Source: JAQVEM01 sp964610315 (GTDB taxonomy: Bacteria > Actinomycetota > Humimicrobiia > Humimicrobiales > Humimicrobiaceae). Taken from it: DNA of 64,000 nucleotides. This document shows positions 9,158-16,754 of the stretch, in pieces. The position numbers and the translations under genes were made by a program. Positions within the stretch are counted from its first letter, which is position 1. Every line of letters starts with the position of its first letter. Location: NCBI GenBank assembly GCA_964610315.1, contig CAZSVM010000011.1:1-64000 (forward strand), in the 5' to 3' direction. The notes under the pieces are model-generated. The model had not been told where the DNA came from, searched no databases, and saw nothing but the letters and a program-made list of their open reading frames with translations.

Positions 9158-9541
9158 ATGCCAGGAGGAGATGGAACAGGACCAGCTGGGATGGGTCCTA
9201 TGACCGGAAGAGCTGCAGGATATTGTGCTGGTTATTCTGTTCCCGGATATATGAATCCTTATAGAGGAAGATACACCGGTGCAGGAAGAGCCTTCGGAGG
9301 TGGATTTGGTGGTGGTCGTGGATATAGAAATTGGTTTCATGCCACCGGTTTTCCCGGATGGGCTAGATATAATATGGGTTACCCTGCCTGGGGTGGTGCA
9401 GTCAGGTATCCATTCACTCCGGATTTGGAGCCAGGTCAGGAAAAAGAAATATTAAAGGAACAATCCGAGGTTTTGCAGAAACAGTTAGATGAGATAAAAG
9501 CAAGAATGGATGAATTATCCAAAGAACAGAAAAAAAAATAA
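9158..9541 (+). CDS. DUF5320-type glycine-rich protein
   Basis: 127 residues. Starts MPGGDGTGPAGMGPMTGRAAGYC, the signature opening of the DUF5320 family. A glycine, tyrosine and tryptophan-rich low-complexity middle (about 20-90) follows, then a charged amphipathic C-terminal helix (about 95-127) likely to form a coiled coil. The function is unknown; family members sit next to NifX-like and MinD/Mrp genes. A very strong ribosome site (AAAGGAGGT, 8 nt before ATG) suggests high expression. First gene of the orange-protein-type cluster. Confidence 0.75.
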   Translation: MPGGDGTGPAGMGPMTGRAAGYCAGYSVPGYMNPYRGRYTGAGRAFGGGFGGGRGYRNWFHATGFPGWARYNMGYPAWGGAVRYPFTPDLEPGQEKEILKEQSEVLQKQLDEIKARMDELSKEQKKK

Positions 9542-9559
9542 GAGAATAAAATTATAAAA

Positions 9560-9630
9560 GAAGGAAGGATAGGTAAATTACCTTAAGAATTAGGGTGATT
9601 TAATTTAAGGAATATAGCTATCCTTCCTTC
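9560..9630 (+). repeat. Long inverted repeat / hairpin between cluster genes
   Basis: Perfect 13-bp arms GAAGGAAGGATAG (9560-9572) and CTATCCTTCCTTC (9618-9630) enclose 45 nt, within which CCTTAA (9581-9586) and TTAAGG (9605-9610) also pair. No U-tract follows on the + strand (AAAAATTAG instead), so it is not a standard terminator of the upstream gene. Possible roles are mRNA stabilisation or processing that sets different levels of the DUF5320 and Mrp transcripts. Confidence 0.6.
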
Positions 9631-9654
9631 AAAAATTAGTGAAAAGGTGATTTA

Positions 9655-10458
9655 GTGAATGACGTAATAAAAGATGAAGCGATTGTAAAAAATATGTCAG
9701 GTGTAAAAAATAAATTTATGGTTTTTAGTGGAAAAGGTGGTGTCGGAAAAACCACTATTGCAGTAAACCTTTCTTATCGTATGATGATTAAAGGTTATAA
9801 GATTGGTCTTCTTGATATAGACATACATGGCCCAAATGTAATAAAGATAATGGGTCTTGAAAAAGAAAAACTGACCAGCAAAGACGAGAAAATAGAACCA
9901 ATTAAAGCTTTCTCGAATATGAAAGTAATAAGTACCGCTTCTATTTTAGAGAGTGAAGACAGCCCGGTTATCTGGAGGGGTCCTTTAAAAATGAAGTTAA
10001 TCAGACAGTTTTTAAGTGATGTTAACTGGGGCATTATCGATTATTTGTTTATTGACTCTCCTCCGGGGACAGGGGATGAACCTTTAAGCATAGCACAGCT
10101 TATGCCTGATCTTAATGGAGGAATTATAGTTACTACTCCGCAGAGTATGGCTACTATGGATGCTAAGAAGAGCATAAGATTTGCCCAGCAGTTAAAAATG
10201 CCTTTTATAGGAGTAATAGAAAATATGTCCGGTTTTATTTGCCCCCATTGTGGGGAAAGGATAGATATTTTTAAAACAGGCGGGGGGCAGAGGATTGCTT
10301 CGGAAATGAATGTTGAATTCCTGGGAAGGATTCCATATGACAATATGGTTATGAGCCTGAGTGACGAGGGTAAGATATATATGGAAAATTATAAAGACGG
10401 TACAGCTACTAGCGAAGCATTCAATTATATATCTAATAAAATTATAGGTTTAAATTAA
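9655..10458 (+). CDS. Mrp/NBP35-family P-loop ATPase
   Basis: 267 residues. The deviant Walker A GKGGVGKTT is at 26-34; switch motifs DIDIHGPN and DSPPGTGDEP follow. A CPHCG motif near residue 197 is the C-x-x-C pair by which ApbC/NBP35 proteins bridge an Fe-S cluster in a dimer. The family acts as an Fe-S cluster carrier in the cytoplasm. GTG start with AAAAGGTGA upstream. Its neighbours (NifX-like, MinD-ferredoxin) point to handling of a metal cluster rather than general housekeeping. Confidence 0.88.
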   Translation: MNDVIKDEAIVKNMSGVKNKFMVFSGKGGVGKTTIAVNLSYRMMIKGYKIGLLDIDIHGPNVIKIMGLEKEKLTSKDEKIEPIKAFSNMKVISTASILESEDSPVIWRGPLKMKLIRQFLSDVNWGIIDYLFIDSPPGTGDEPLSIAQLMPDLNGGIIVTTPQSMATMDAKKSIRFAQQLKMPFIGVIENMSGFICPHCGERIDIFKTGGGQRIASEMNVEFLGRIPYDNMVMSLSDEGKIYMENYKDGTATSEAFNYISNKIIGLN

Positions 10459-10619
10459 ATTTTATTTTTACCAGGCATGTTGAGTTGTTAGTATATTTAT
10501 ATATATCAACAATGATAAGAGATAATAATTGGTGAAGTATTTGAGCTCAATAATCTGGTGATGTTTTTATATATGTAAGTAAGGAAGGTATTTTTTAGTT
10601 CAGATAGAGGAGGACTTTT

Positions 10620-11573
10620 TTGTTTTATGGGCCCGTATTATCAAGAAGATTTGGCTATTCTCTTGGGGTCGATTTAATTCCCTTTAAAGTATGTGTATAC
10701 GATTGTATATACTGTCAGCTTGGGAGAACAACAAAGAAGACTATAGATAGAAAGAAGTATGTAGATATTAGTTTTAAGGATTTTGAAAACAAACTCATTA
10801 AAAACCTGAGAGATAATCCTTATATTAACTATATTACTTTTTCAGGCTCTGGTGAGCCAACGTTAAATAACGATATAAAAAAATTTATAAAAATAGTTAA
10901 GAAAATTTCTGATATTCCTGTGGCAGTACTTACAAGTGGCGGGACCCTTGGATTTGATAATGTTATTGAAGATATAATAGAAGCAGATATTATAAAGGTT
11001 TCTATGGATGCCCCTAACAATAGGTTACTAAAAAAAATAAACTGTCCCTGCAGAGAAATTAATTTTAGTAGAAATATATCAGGATTAAAAGAATTAATAA
11101 AAGTTTTTAGCGGAGAAATTTGGCTGGAAATAATGATTTTAAAAAACATAAATGATAACCTGGATTCAGCGTACAAGTTTAAAAACATAATAAATGAATT
11201 AGGTGAAGGTATTAAAAAAGTTCATTTAAATACAGCAATTAGATCTACAGGTAAATATTCAGATAAATATAATATAAAATTACCTTCACCGGTAAGGTTA
11301 AAAGAAATAAAAGATATTCTGGGAGGTAAAGCTCAGATAATAGGAAAGGTTAACTATAAAAAATATAGCCGGAAATTATTAAAGATAGAAGAAGAAATAA
11401 TTAAATTACTTGAAAGGAGGCCAATGGGAATAAAGGATATGGCTTTTTCCCTTGGCTTTAACCTTAATGAGGTAATCAAAATTATTAATAAATTGCTGGC
11501 TGCAGGTGAAATAAAGCATATTATCCATGGTGATATGGAATATTATTTTAAACCAAAGGAGCAAAAAGTATGA
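10620..11573 (+). CDS. Radical SAM protein with C-terminal winged helix
   Basis: 317 residues. The N-terminus YGPVLSRRFGYSLGVDLIPFK leads into the [4Fe-4S]/SAM motif C25-x3-C29-x2-C32 (CVYDCIYCQLGRTT) and FSGSGEPTLN. This is the pattern of the 'radical SAM protein, YGPVPSRRLG' family found near NifX-like and Mrp genes in anaerobes. The last ~60 residues look like a winged helix-turn-helix (RRPMGIKDMAFSLGFNLNEVIKIINKL). TTG start with AGAGGAGGA upstream. It overlaps the next gene by 4 nt, so it is translationally coupled. Substrate unknown. Confidence 0.85.
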   Translation: MFYGPVLSRRFGYSLGVDLIPFKVCVYDCIYCQLGRTTKKTIDRKKYVDISFKDFENKLIKNLRDNPYINYITFSGSGEPTLNNDIKKFIKIVKKISDIPVAVLTSGGTLGFDNVIEDIIEADIIKVSMDAPNNRLLKKINCPCREINFSRNISGLKELIKVFSGEIWLEIMILKNINDNLDSAYKFKNIINELGEGIKKVHLNTAIRSTGKYSDKYNIKLPSPVRLKEIKDILGGKAQIIGKVNYKKYSRKLLKIEEEIIKLLERRPMGIKDMAFSLGFNLNEVIKIINKLLAAGEIKHIIHGDMEYYFKPKEQKV

Positions 11574-11947
11574 AAATTGCTATTTCTACAGACGGAAATA
11601 AAGTCTCACCGCATTTCGGAAGGTGTCCGCAATTTACTATAATCGAGGTCGGGAATAATAAATTAACAGACAGAAAAGTTATAGAAAATCCCGGACATCA
11701 CCCTGGTTATCTGCCGCAGTATCTCAATAAAATTGGAGTTGGCTGTATAGTAGCCGGAGGAATGGGAATGAGAGCCAAAGAACTTTTTAAACAGGCCGGC
11801 ATTGAAACTATTCTCGGCGTTGAGGGAGAAATTGAAGAAGTTATAGGTAAAATAATCAGTGGTTCCCTGGAAGGAGGAGCAAGTATCTGTCAGCCGGGTC
11901 TGGGAAAAGGATATGGCATCGAAAAATCCGAATGTGATCATGACTGA
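11570..11947 (+). CDS. NifX/NifB-type (orange protein-like) cofactor-binding protein
   Basis: 125 residues, a single dinitrogenase iron-molybdenum-cofactor domain: KIAISTDGNKVSPHFGRCPQFTI, then AGGMGMRAKELFKQAGI and GYGIEKSECDHD at the end. Domains of this fold bind metal-sulfur clusters (FeMo-co precursors, or the Mo-Cu cluster of the Desulfovibrio orange protein). No nif structural genes are in the window, so a nitrogenase role is unlikely here. ATG overlaps the radical SAM stop (ATGA). Confidence 0.87.
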   Translation: MKIAISTDGNKVSPHFGRCPQFTIIEVGNNKLTDRKVIENPGHHPGYLPQYLNKIGVGCIVAGGMGMRAKELFKQAGIETILGVEGEIEEVIGKIISGSLEGGASICQPGLGKGYGIEKSECDHD

Positions 11948-12008
11948 TTATGATTGATTCTGTAATATTTAATGAAGTTTTTTAATTTTCTGGAAAGGAG
12001 TGGTATTT

Positions 12009-12233
12009 ATGCCAAGAGGAGATGGAACTGGACCTATGGGTCAGGGTCCTGGGACCGGAAGAGGCTTAGGCCGCGGCGGCGGAAGAGGTAGAATGGGAGG
12101 TCAGAGTATGGGTCCCGGTGGAAAATGTGTGTGCCCGACTTGTGGAACTAAAGTTGATCATGAAATAGGGGTTCCATGCTTTGATATGGTCTGTCCCAAG
12201 TGCGGTACTAAAATGGTAAGAGATAGGGTATAG
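12009..12233 (+). CDS. Small DUF5320-like protein with zinc ribbon
   Basis: 74 residues from ATG at 12009, chosen because GGAAAGGAG ends 8 nt upstream and because the family begins MPRGDGTGPMGQGPGTGRG; an upstream GTG at 12000 would place the ribosome site inside the gene. The N-terminal half is glycine/arginine-rich and shares the GDGTGP opening with the protein at 9158. The C-terminal half carries CPTC and CPKC pairs, likely one zinc ribbon. Function unknown. Confidence 0.75.
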   Translation: MPRGDGTGPMGQGPGTGRGLGRGGGRGRMGGQSMGPGGKCVCPTCGTKVDHEIGVPCFDMVCPKCGTKMVRDRV

Positions 12234-12235
12234 AG

Positions 12236-12673
12236 ATGGCAGCAAGACCGGTAATAGATAAAATAGTAAATACTATACCTTTATTCGTGTATTACAAGCC
12301 GCAGGGTATTCCCATCAGTAAATTGGATGAGCTGAATTTGACCATGGAAGAAATCGAGGCTTTGAATCTAAAGGATAGACAGGGATTGGAACAGGCAGAA
12401 GCTGCCAGGAGGATGGGTATATCAAGATCTACTTTTCAAAGACTTTTAAAATCTGCCAGAAAAAAAATCATAACTGCAATTATAGAAGGAAAAGCAATAA
12501 GACTTGAAGGAGGAAACTATATCCCCGATAAGGATATTATCAGGAAAAGGTGCCTTAAGGGGAATTATCACTATCACATCAAGAGAGAGGATTTGAAGCA
12601 GAAAGATCAGGAATATAAAGTGAGTAAGATAAAATGCGCCAAATGCGGCAGGAGATTAATTGTATTTAAATAG
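12236..12673 (+). CDS. DUF134-family helix-turn-helix regulator
   Basis: 145 residues. The N-terminus carries the DUF134 signature (YYKPQGIPISKLDELNLTMEEIEALNLKD) and a sigma-70-region-4-like helix-turn-helix (GLEQAEAARRMGISRSTFQRLL). The C-terminal end has a CAKCGRRL pair, possibly half of a metal site. DUF134 genes almost always sit beside NifX-like and MinD-type genes, and a role as local repressor or metal sensor is the usual inference. It is 2 nt after the zinc-ribbon gene, hence translationally coupled. The best candidate to bind the palindrome at 9053-9068. Confidence 0.85.
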   Translation: MAARPVIDKIVNTIPLFVYYKPQGIPISKLDELNLTMEEIEALNLKDRQGLEQAEAARRMGISRSTFQRLLKSARKKIITAIIEGKAIRLEGGNYIPDKDIIRKRCLKGNYHYHIKREDLKQKDQEYKVSKIKCAKCGRRLIVFK

Positions 12674-12715
12674 GTTTAATATTTAAGTTAAGTAATAGAA
12701 AAGGAGAATAGGAAA

Positions 12716-13087
12716 ATGAAAGTTGCTATTTCTTCCAGTGGAGGTACTCTGCAGTCAAATGTAGATCCAAGATTTGGCAGGTGTCCATATTATATTATTT
12801 ATGATACCGAAAGCGGAAGCTTTGAAGCTGTCGAAAATAAAAGCAGACTGGCCTCTGGGGGTGCCGGTATACAGGCAGCGCAGAGCATTTCTGATATGAA
12901 GGTTGAAACGGTTATCACCGGAAACATTGGACCCAATGCATTCAGAGTTTTATCTGCAGCATCTATAAAAATTTATTCAGGAACTACCGGCAGCGTAGAA
13001 GATGCAATAGAAAAATATAAAAAAGGAGAATATAAAGAGAGCACTGGCCCTGATGTAAAACCGCATTTTGGAATGGATAGAAAGTAA
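12716..13087 (+). CDS. Second NifX-like cofactor-binding protein
   Basis: 123 residues: KVAISSSGGTLQSNVDPRFGRCPYYIIYD, VITGNIGPNAFRVLSAASIKIY. This is the more orange-protein-like of the two copies: it carries the SNVDPRFGRCPYY opening typical of the family placed directly before MinD-ferredoxin ATPases. Strong ribosome site AAAGGAGAATAGGAAA before ATG. A divergent relative of the protein at 11570, so the cluster carries two cofactor-binding subunits. Confidence 0.87.
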   Translation: MKVAISSSGGTLQSNVDPRFGRCPYYIIYDTESGSFEAVENKSRLASGGAGIQAAQSISDMKVETVITGNIGPNAFRVLSAASIKIYSGTTGSVEDAIEKYKKGEYKESTGPDVKPHFGMDRK

Positions 13088-13113
13088 TCATAGAAAAGAA
13101 AGAGAGTAAAAAT

Positions 13114-13965
13114 TTGATAATATCGGTTGCCAGTGGTAAAGGTGGGACAGGCAAAACAACAGTAGCTGTCAATTTAACTTTATCATTAAGCAATATTCAG
13201 TTACTGGATTGTGATGTTGAAGAACCCAACTGTCATATTTTTATAAAACCAGTTTTTACTCGTAAATTTATGGTTTCTATTCCTATTCCGGAAGTCAATC
13301 AAAATAAATGCGATGGATGCGGTCGCTGTCAGGAAGTATGTGTATATAATGCCGTTGCAGTAGTTGATAAAAAAGTTCTTATTTTCCCTGAATTGTGCCA
13401 TGGTTGTGGTTCCTGTGCCTACTTTTGCCCCAACAGCGCTATAAAAGAAAAAAATAAAGAAATAGGAGTTGTTGAAACCGGGGGAAAAAATGGAATTCAA
13501 TTTGTTCATGGTAAGCTTAATATAGGTATGATGATGTCACCTCCGGTTATAAGGGCGGTTAAAAAGCATATTAACAGAAAAAAAACTACAATTATTGATG
13601 CACCTCCAGGAACTTCCTGTCCTGTAATTACAACCATAAAAGATACTGACTTTGTTATTCTTGTAACTGAACCAACACCATTTGGATTAAATGACCTGTC
13701 ACTGGCTGTTGAAGTAGTGCGAAAGCTGGGGATTCCATTTGGGGTTATAATTAACCGTTTTGATTTAGGTAATAAAAAAGTAGATGAGTACTGCATAAGA
13801 GAGCATATTCCCATACTAATGAGAATACCTTTTAGTAAAAAAATAGCCGAAATTTATTCCAGGGGTGATTCTATTATTGATGCTTTGCCGGAATACAGGA
13901 GGGAATTTCAAGAATTATATAAAAAAATTAAACAAATTAGCCCGTTGCAAAAAAACTCAAAATAA
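13114..13965 (+). CDS. MinD-superfamily ATPase with inserted ferredoxin domain (copy 1)
   Basis: 283 residues. Deviant Walker A SGKGGTGKTT at 7-16, then a 2[4Fe-4S] ferredoxin insert with C66/69/72/76 and C95/98/101/105, then the ATPase returns (IIDAPPGTSCP, LVTEPTPFGLNDL). Such proteins couple ATP hydrolysis to electron or cluster transfer, and in Desulfovibrio a pair of them interacts with the orange protein and affects cell division. TTG start. Paired with the next gene. Confidence 0.9.
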   Translation: MIISVASGKGGTGKTTVAVNLTLSLSNIQLLDCDVEEPNCHIFIKPVFTRKFMVSIPIPEVNQNKCDGCGRCQEVCVYNAVAVVDKKVLIFPELCHGCGSCAYFCPNSAIKEKNKEIGVVETGGKNGIQFVHGKLNIGMMMSPPVIRAVKKHINRKKTTIIDAPPGTSCPVITTIKDTDFVILVTEPTPFGLNDLSLAVEVVRKLGIPFGVIINRFDLGNKKVDEYCIREHIPILMRIPFSKKIAEIYSRGDSIIDALPEYRREFQELYKKIKQISPLQKNSK

Positions 13966-13986
13966 TAAGGGTAAAAGAGATCAATC

Positions 13987-14865
13987 ATGGATAGCAAAAT
14001 TAAACAAATTGTTATTATAAGTGGAAAAGGAGGAACGGGAAAGACAGTTATTACTGGAGCATTTGCTGCATTAGCCAAAAATAAAGTTATGGCTGACTGT
14101 GATGTGGATGCGGCAGATTTGCATCTTTTACTTAATCCTGAAGTAAAAACTTCAGGAATTTTTAGAAGCGGAGTTAAAGCTTTCACATACAAGGAATACT
14201 GTGAAGGTTGCGGTGTGTGCAAGATGGTATGCAGATTTGATGCAGTAAAAGAAGATTTTACCATAGATCCGGTTTCCTGCGAAGGGTGTGCGTTTTGCAG
14301 TTTAGCCTGTCCTCAAAATGCTATAAAGATGAAAGTAAATGCTTCCGGTAAATGGTATGTGTCAGACACACGATTTGGGCCACTAGTCCATGCCAGATTA
14401 GGTATTGCCGAGGAAAATTCAGGAAAACTGGTTACCCTGGTCAGGCAAAAAGCAAAGGAAATTGCTGAAAATAAAAATTATAGGTGGATTATTATAGACG
14501 GTTCCCCGGGCATAGGGTGCCCTGTAATTGCTTCCATAACAGGAGTGGATTGTGCAATAGTAGTGGTTGAACCAACAATATCAGGATTACATGATGCTGG
14601 AAGAGTAGTTGATGTTGCCAGACATTTTAATGTGCCGGTAAAAGCAGTAATAAATAAGTACGACCTGAATTGTGATATAACGGGAAGAATTGAGCGCTGG
14701 TTTAAAGATAAAAATGTTCAGGTTATCGGAAAAATAATTTTTGATAAATCTGTAGTAGAGTCAGTGGTAGAGGGAAAAACAATAATAGAATACTCTAATA
14801 ATAAGGTTACGGAAACTCTGCGCGATATATGGATCCTGCTGGAAGAAGAATTGGGGAGAGGATAA
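13987..14865 (+). CDS. MinD-superfamily ATPase with inserted ferredoxin domain (copy 2)
   Basis: 292 residues. Walker A ISGKGGTGKT at 11-20; ferredoxin cysteines C72/75/78/82 and C98/101/104/108; ATPase motif IIDGSPGIGCP and VVVEPTISGLHDAGR. It is 21 nt downstream of copy 1 and clearly diverged from it, the usual heteromeric pair. All eight cluster cysteines are present in both copies. Confidence 0.9.
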   Translation: MDSKIKQIVIISGKGGTGKTVITGAFAALAKNKVMADCDVDAADLHLLLNPEVKTSGIFRSGVKAFTYKEYCEGCGVCKMVCRFDAVKEDFTIDPVSCEGCAFCSLACPQNAIKMKVNASGKWYVSDTRFGPLVHARLGIAEENSGKLVTLVRQKAKEIAENKNYRWIIIDGSPGIGCPVIASITGVDCAIVVVEPTISGLHDAGRVVDVARHFNVPVKAVINKYDLNCDITGRIERWFKDKNVQVIGKIIFDKSVVESVVEGKTIIEYSNNKVTETLRDIWILLEEELGRG

Positions 14866-14874
14866 TTTAAAAAA

Positions 14875-15588
14875 ATGAGAATACAGGTTCTTTTTGACAA
14901 AGAATCGGTAGCCAGGAATCTCCATATCGGATGGGGAGTATCTTTTCTGGTTAATTGGAAAATACTGTTTGACACAGGAGAAAATGGTTACTGGCTTTTA
15001 GAAAATATAAGAAATTTAAAAGTAGATATCGAAAAGATATCGGCAGTAGTAATTTCACATGACCACTGGGATCATACCGAAGGGCTTTGGGAGCTTTTAA
15101 GAAATAAGGAAGGGTTTAAAGTTTACGGGTGTCCTAATTTTGGCAGGGGATTTAAGAAGAAAGTTGAAAGGTTAAAAGGTAAACTTATAGAAGCGCAAAG
15201 AATTACGAGGATCGCGAAGGGTATCTTTGTAACCGGTGAAATTGAAGGTAATTTTAAAGGAGAATATCTAGCCGAGCAGGCTCTGATTATAAAAACTAAT
15301 AAAGGGCTTACTATAGTAACTGGATGTTCACATCCCGGGGTTATAAAAATTATAAAGCGGGTGGAAAAAGGTTTTCCCGATAAAAAAATTCATCTGCTAT
15401 TCGGAGGATTTCATATGATTGATAAAAGCAGGCGGGAAGTAGAATTTATAGCAAAAAAAATTAAGGAAATGGGGATAGAAAAGATCGGTCCTACTCACTG
15501 CACTGGAAATGAAGCCCAGCTGATTTTTAAGGAAATATATAAAGAATCTTATGTTCCTATAAAAACAGGATCGATCTTCGAAGTTTAA
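14875..15588 (+). CDS. Metallo-beta-lactamase-fold hydrolase
   Basis: 237 residues. Zinc motif H62-x-H64-x-D66-H67 (SHDHWDHTEG), followed by GCSHPG and a late GPTHCTG histidine. This is the subgroup annotated as 7,8-dihydropterin-6-methyl-4-(ribofuranosyl)aminobenzene-phosphate synthase-like, seen as the last gene of many orange-protein-type clusters. Reaction unknown. It is 9 nt after copy 2 of the MinD-ferredoxin gene, so it ends the operon. Confidence 0.88.
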   Translation: MRIQVLFDKESVARNLHIGWGVSFLVNWKILFDTGENGYWLLENIRNLKVDIEKISAVVISHDHWDHTEGLWELLRNKEGFKVYGCPNFGRGFKKKVERLKGKLIEAQRITRIAKGIFVTGEIEGNFKGEYLAEQALIIKTNKGLTIVTGCSHPGVIKIIKRVEKGFPDKKIHLLFGGFHMIDKSRREVEFIAKKIKEMGIEKIGPTHCTGNEAQLIFKEIYKESYVPIKTGSIFEV

Positions 15589-15709
15589 GAGAAAAATGAA
15601 AACTAACTTTATATTATAGTCACATTATTCCGCAATATTGTATTTTATTAATTACATAATATCTTAAAAAAACAAATTTAAAATCGATTAAAAGAAGTGG
15701 GGAAAAGTC

Positions 15710-15738
15710 TTGCTTTCTTGGTTGATGCGTGTTACTTT
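15710..15738 (+). promoter_or_regulatory. Possible promoter of the metal transporter operon
   Basis: TTGCTT (15710-15715), 17 nt, TACTTT (15733-15738). An alternative reading, TTGGTT with 17 nt to TATTAA, lies 10 nt further on. In either case the NikR-like site at 15729-15756 overlaps the -10 region, which fits repression by metal-loaded NikR. Confidence 0.4.
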
Positions 15739-15756
15739 ATTATTAAAAAGTAACAC
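15729..15756 (+). promoter_or_regulatory. NikR-type operator
   Basis: Perfect inverted repeat GTGTTAC-N14-GTAACAC; the arms extend to 10 bp (GTGTTACTTT / AAAGTAACAC) around 8 nt. From memory, this is the consensus described for NikR in deltaproteobacteria and archaea, with 13-14 nt between half-sites. It sits 18 nt upstream of the transporter start codon. Confidence 0.65.
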
Positions 15757-15774
15757 ATAATGAGGAGGAGCAAT

Positions 15775-16419
15775 ATGCATATTCCTGACGGATTTATCGA
15801 CCTTAAGACAGCTATCTCTACCGGAGTGGTCTCTGCAGGCGGTCTGGCTACGGCAATTTACAAGGTGAAAAGTTATTTCAAGGCAAAAGTTATTGCCCTT
15901 ATGGGAATTATGAGTGCGCTGATTTTTGCCCTGCAAATGATTAACTTTTCCATACCGGGAGGAACTTCTGGTCATCTTCTGGGAGGAGCTCTGGTAGCTA
16001 TAATTCTGGGACCAAATGCGGGTGCCATAGTTATAACCGTGGTTCTGATCGTGCAGGCTTTTATCTTTATGGATGGCGGAGTAGTAGCATTGGGAGCCAA
16101 TATCTTTAATATGGCTATTATTGGTGTCTACAGCTCTTATTTGATTTACTGGCTGATTTCCAGGACATCAAAATCAAAAATCGTCTTTTTTACCGCGGTC
16201 GCAGTCGCATCCTGGCTTTCGGTAGTAGTTGCTTCTTTTTTTGCAGCTCTTGAGTTAGGAATTTCAGGTACCTATGCCATGGGAGTTACCCTAAAAGCAA
16301 TGACCGGGATTCATGCTGTAATAGGAATCGGCGAAGCAGTAATCACAATAGCCGTAGTTGCCTTTATAAACAAGGTAAGGCCGGATCTTATTATTACCAG
16401 GAAGGGAGATTTGAGATGA
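15775..16419 (+). CDS. nikM: ECF metal transporter substrate-binding membrane subunit (NikM/CbiM)
   Basis: 214 residues from ATG at 15775, chosen because the family begins MHIPDG, whose His2 is a metal ligand that must be N-terminal, and because TGAGGAGGAG precedes it; the longer ATG at 15760 would bury this motif. Six to seven membrane segments, with NFSIPGGTSGHLLGG (metal-site histidine) and the later GIHAVIGIGEA. The S-component of an energy-coupling-factor importer for Ni2+ or Co2+. The NikR-like operator and the absence of a B12 riboswitch favour nickel. Confidence 0.85.
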   Translation: MHIPDGFIDLKTAISTGVVSAGGLATAIYKVKSYFKAKVIALMGIMSALIFALQMINFSIPGGTSGHLLGGALVAIILGPNAGAIVITVVLIVQAFIFMDGGVVALGANIFNMAIIGVYSSYLIYWLISRTSKSKIVFFTAVAVASWLSVVVASFFAALELGISGTYAMGVTLKAMTGIHAVIGIGEAVITIAVVAFINKVRPDLIITRKGDLR

Positions 16420-16727
16420 GGGATAAACAAAATTATACTTTTGTACTTATAGGAATAATTGCAGCCCTTATAATAGCTATGTTTATTTCTGTATTTGCAT
16501 CGTCTTTTCCTGATGGTCTGGAAAAAGTTGCCGAAAATCTTGGATTTATAAACAAAGCTGAGGTAATGGTCCCGGAAAGTGCCTTTTTAATCTCTGATTA
16601 TGCTTTTGGCGGTGTGGATAATGAACTCTGGCAGACATCTCTGGCCGGTTTTATTGGCGTATTTATTATCCTTGGTATCTTTGGAATAGTATATTTAATT
16701 TATAGAGCTACAGGCAGAAAACAATAG
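16416..16727 (+). CDS. nikN: PDGLE-domain auxiliary subunit (NikN/CbiN-like)
   Basis: 103 residues with membrane helices at both ends (about 8-28 and 76-96) and an extracytoplasmic part starting SSFPDGLEKVAEN, the PDGLE signature. Works with the M subunit in nickel and cobalt ECF importers. It overlaps nikM by 4 nt. Confidence 0.8.
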   Translation: MRDKQNYTFVLIGIIAALIIAMFISVFASSFPDGLEKVAENLGFINKAEVMVPESAFLISDYAFGGVDNELWQTSLAGFIGVFIILGIFGIVYLIYRATGRKQ

Positions 16728-16754
16728 TTTTTTATATTTAGTCGGAAAAATTAT

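Noticed and set aside
11570..13087. Nitrogen fixation cluster
   Set aside because: The NifX-like proteins lack nifH, nifD, nifK, nifE, nifN or nifB in view; context fits the orange-protein type.
15589..15774. Cobalamin riboswitch upstream of the CbiM/NikM gene
   Set aside because: No B12-box-like GCCACTG or long conserved leader; the only clear element is the NikR-type inverted repeat.
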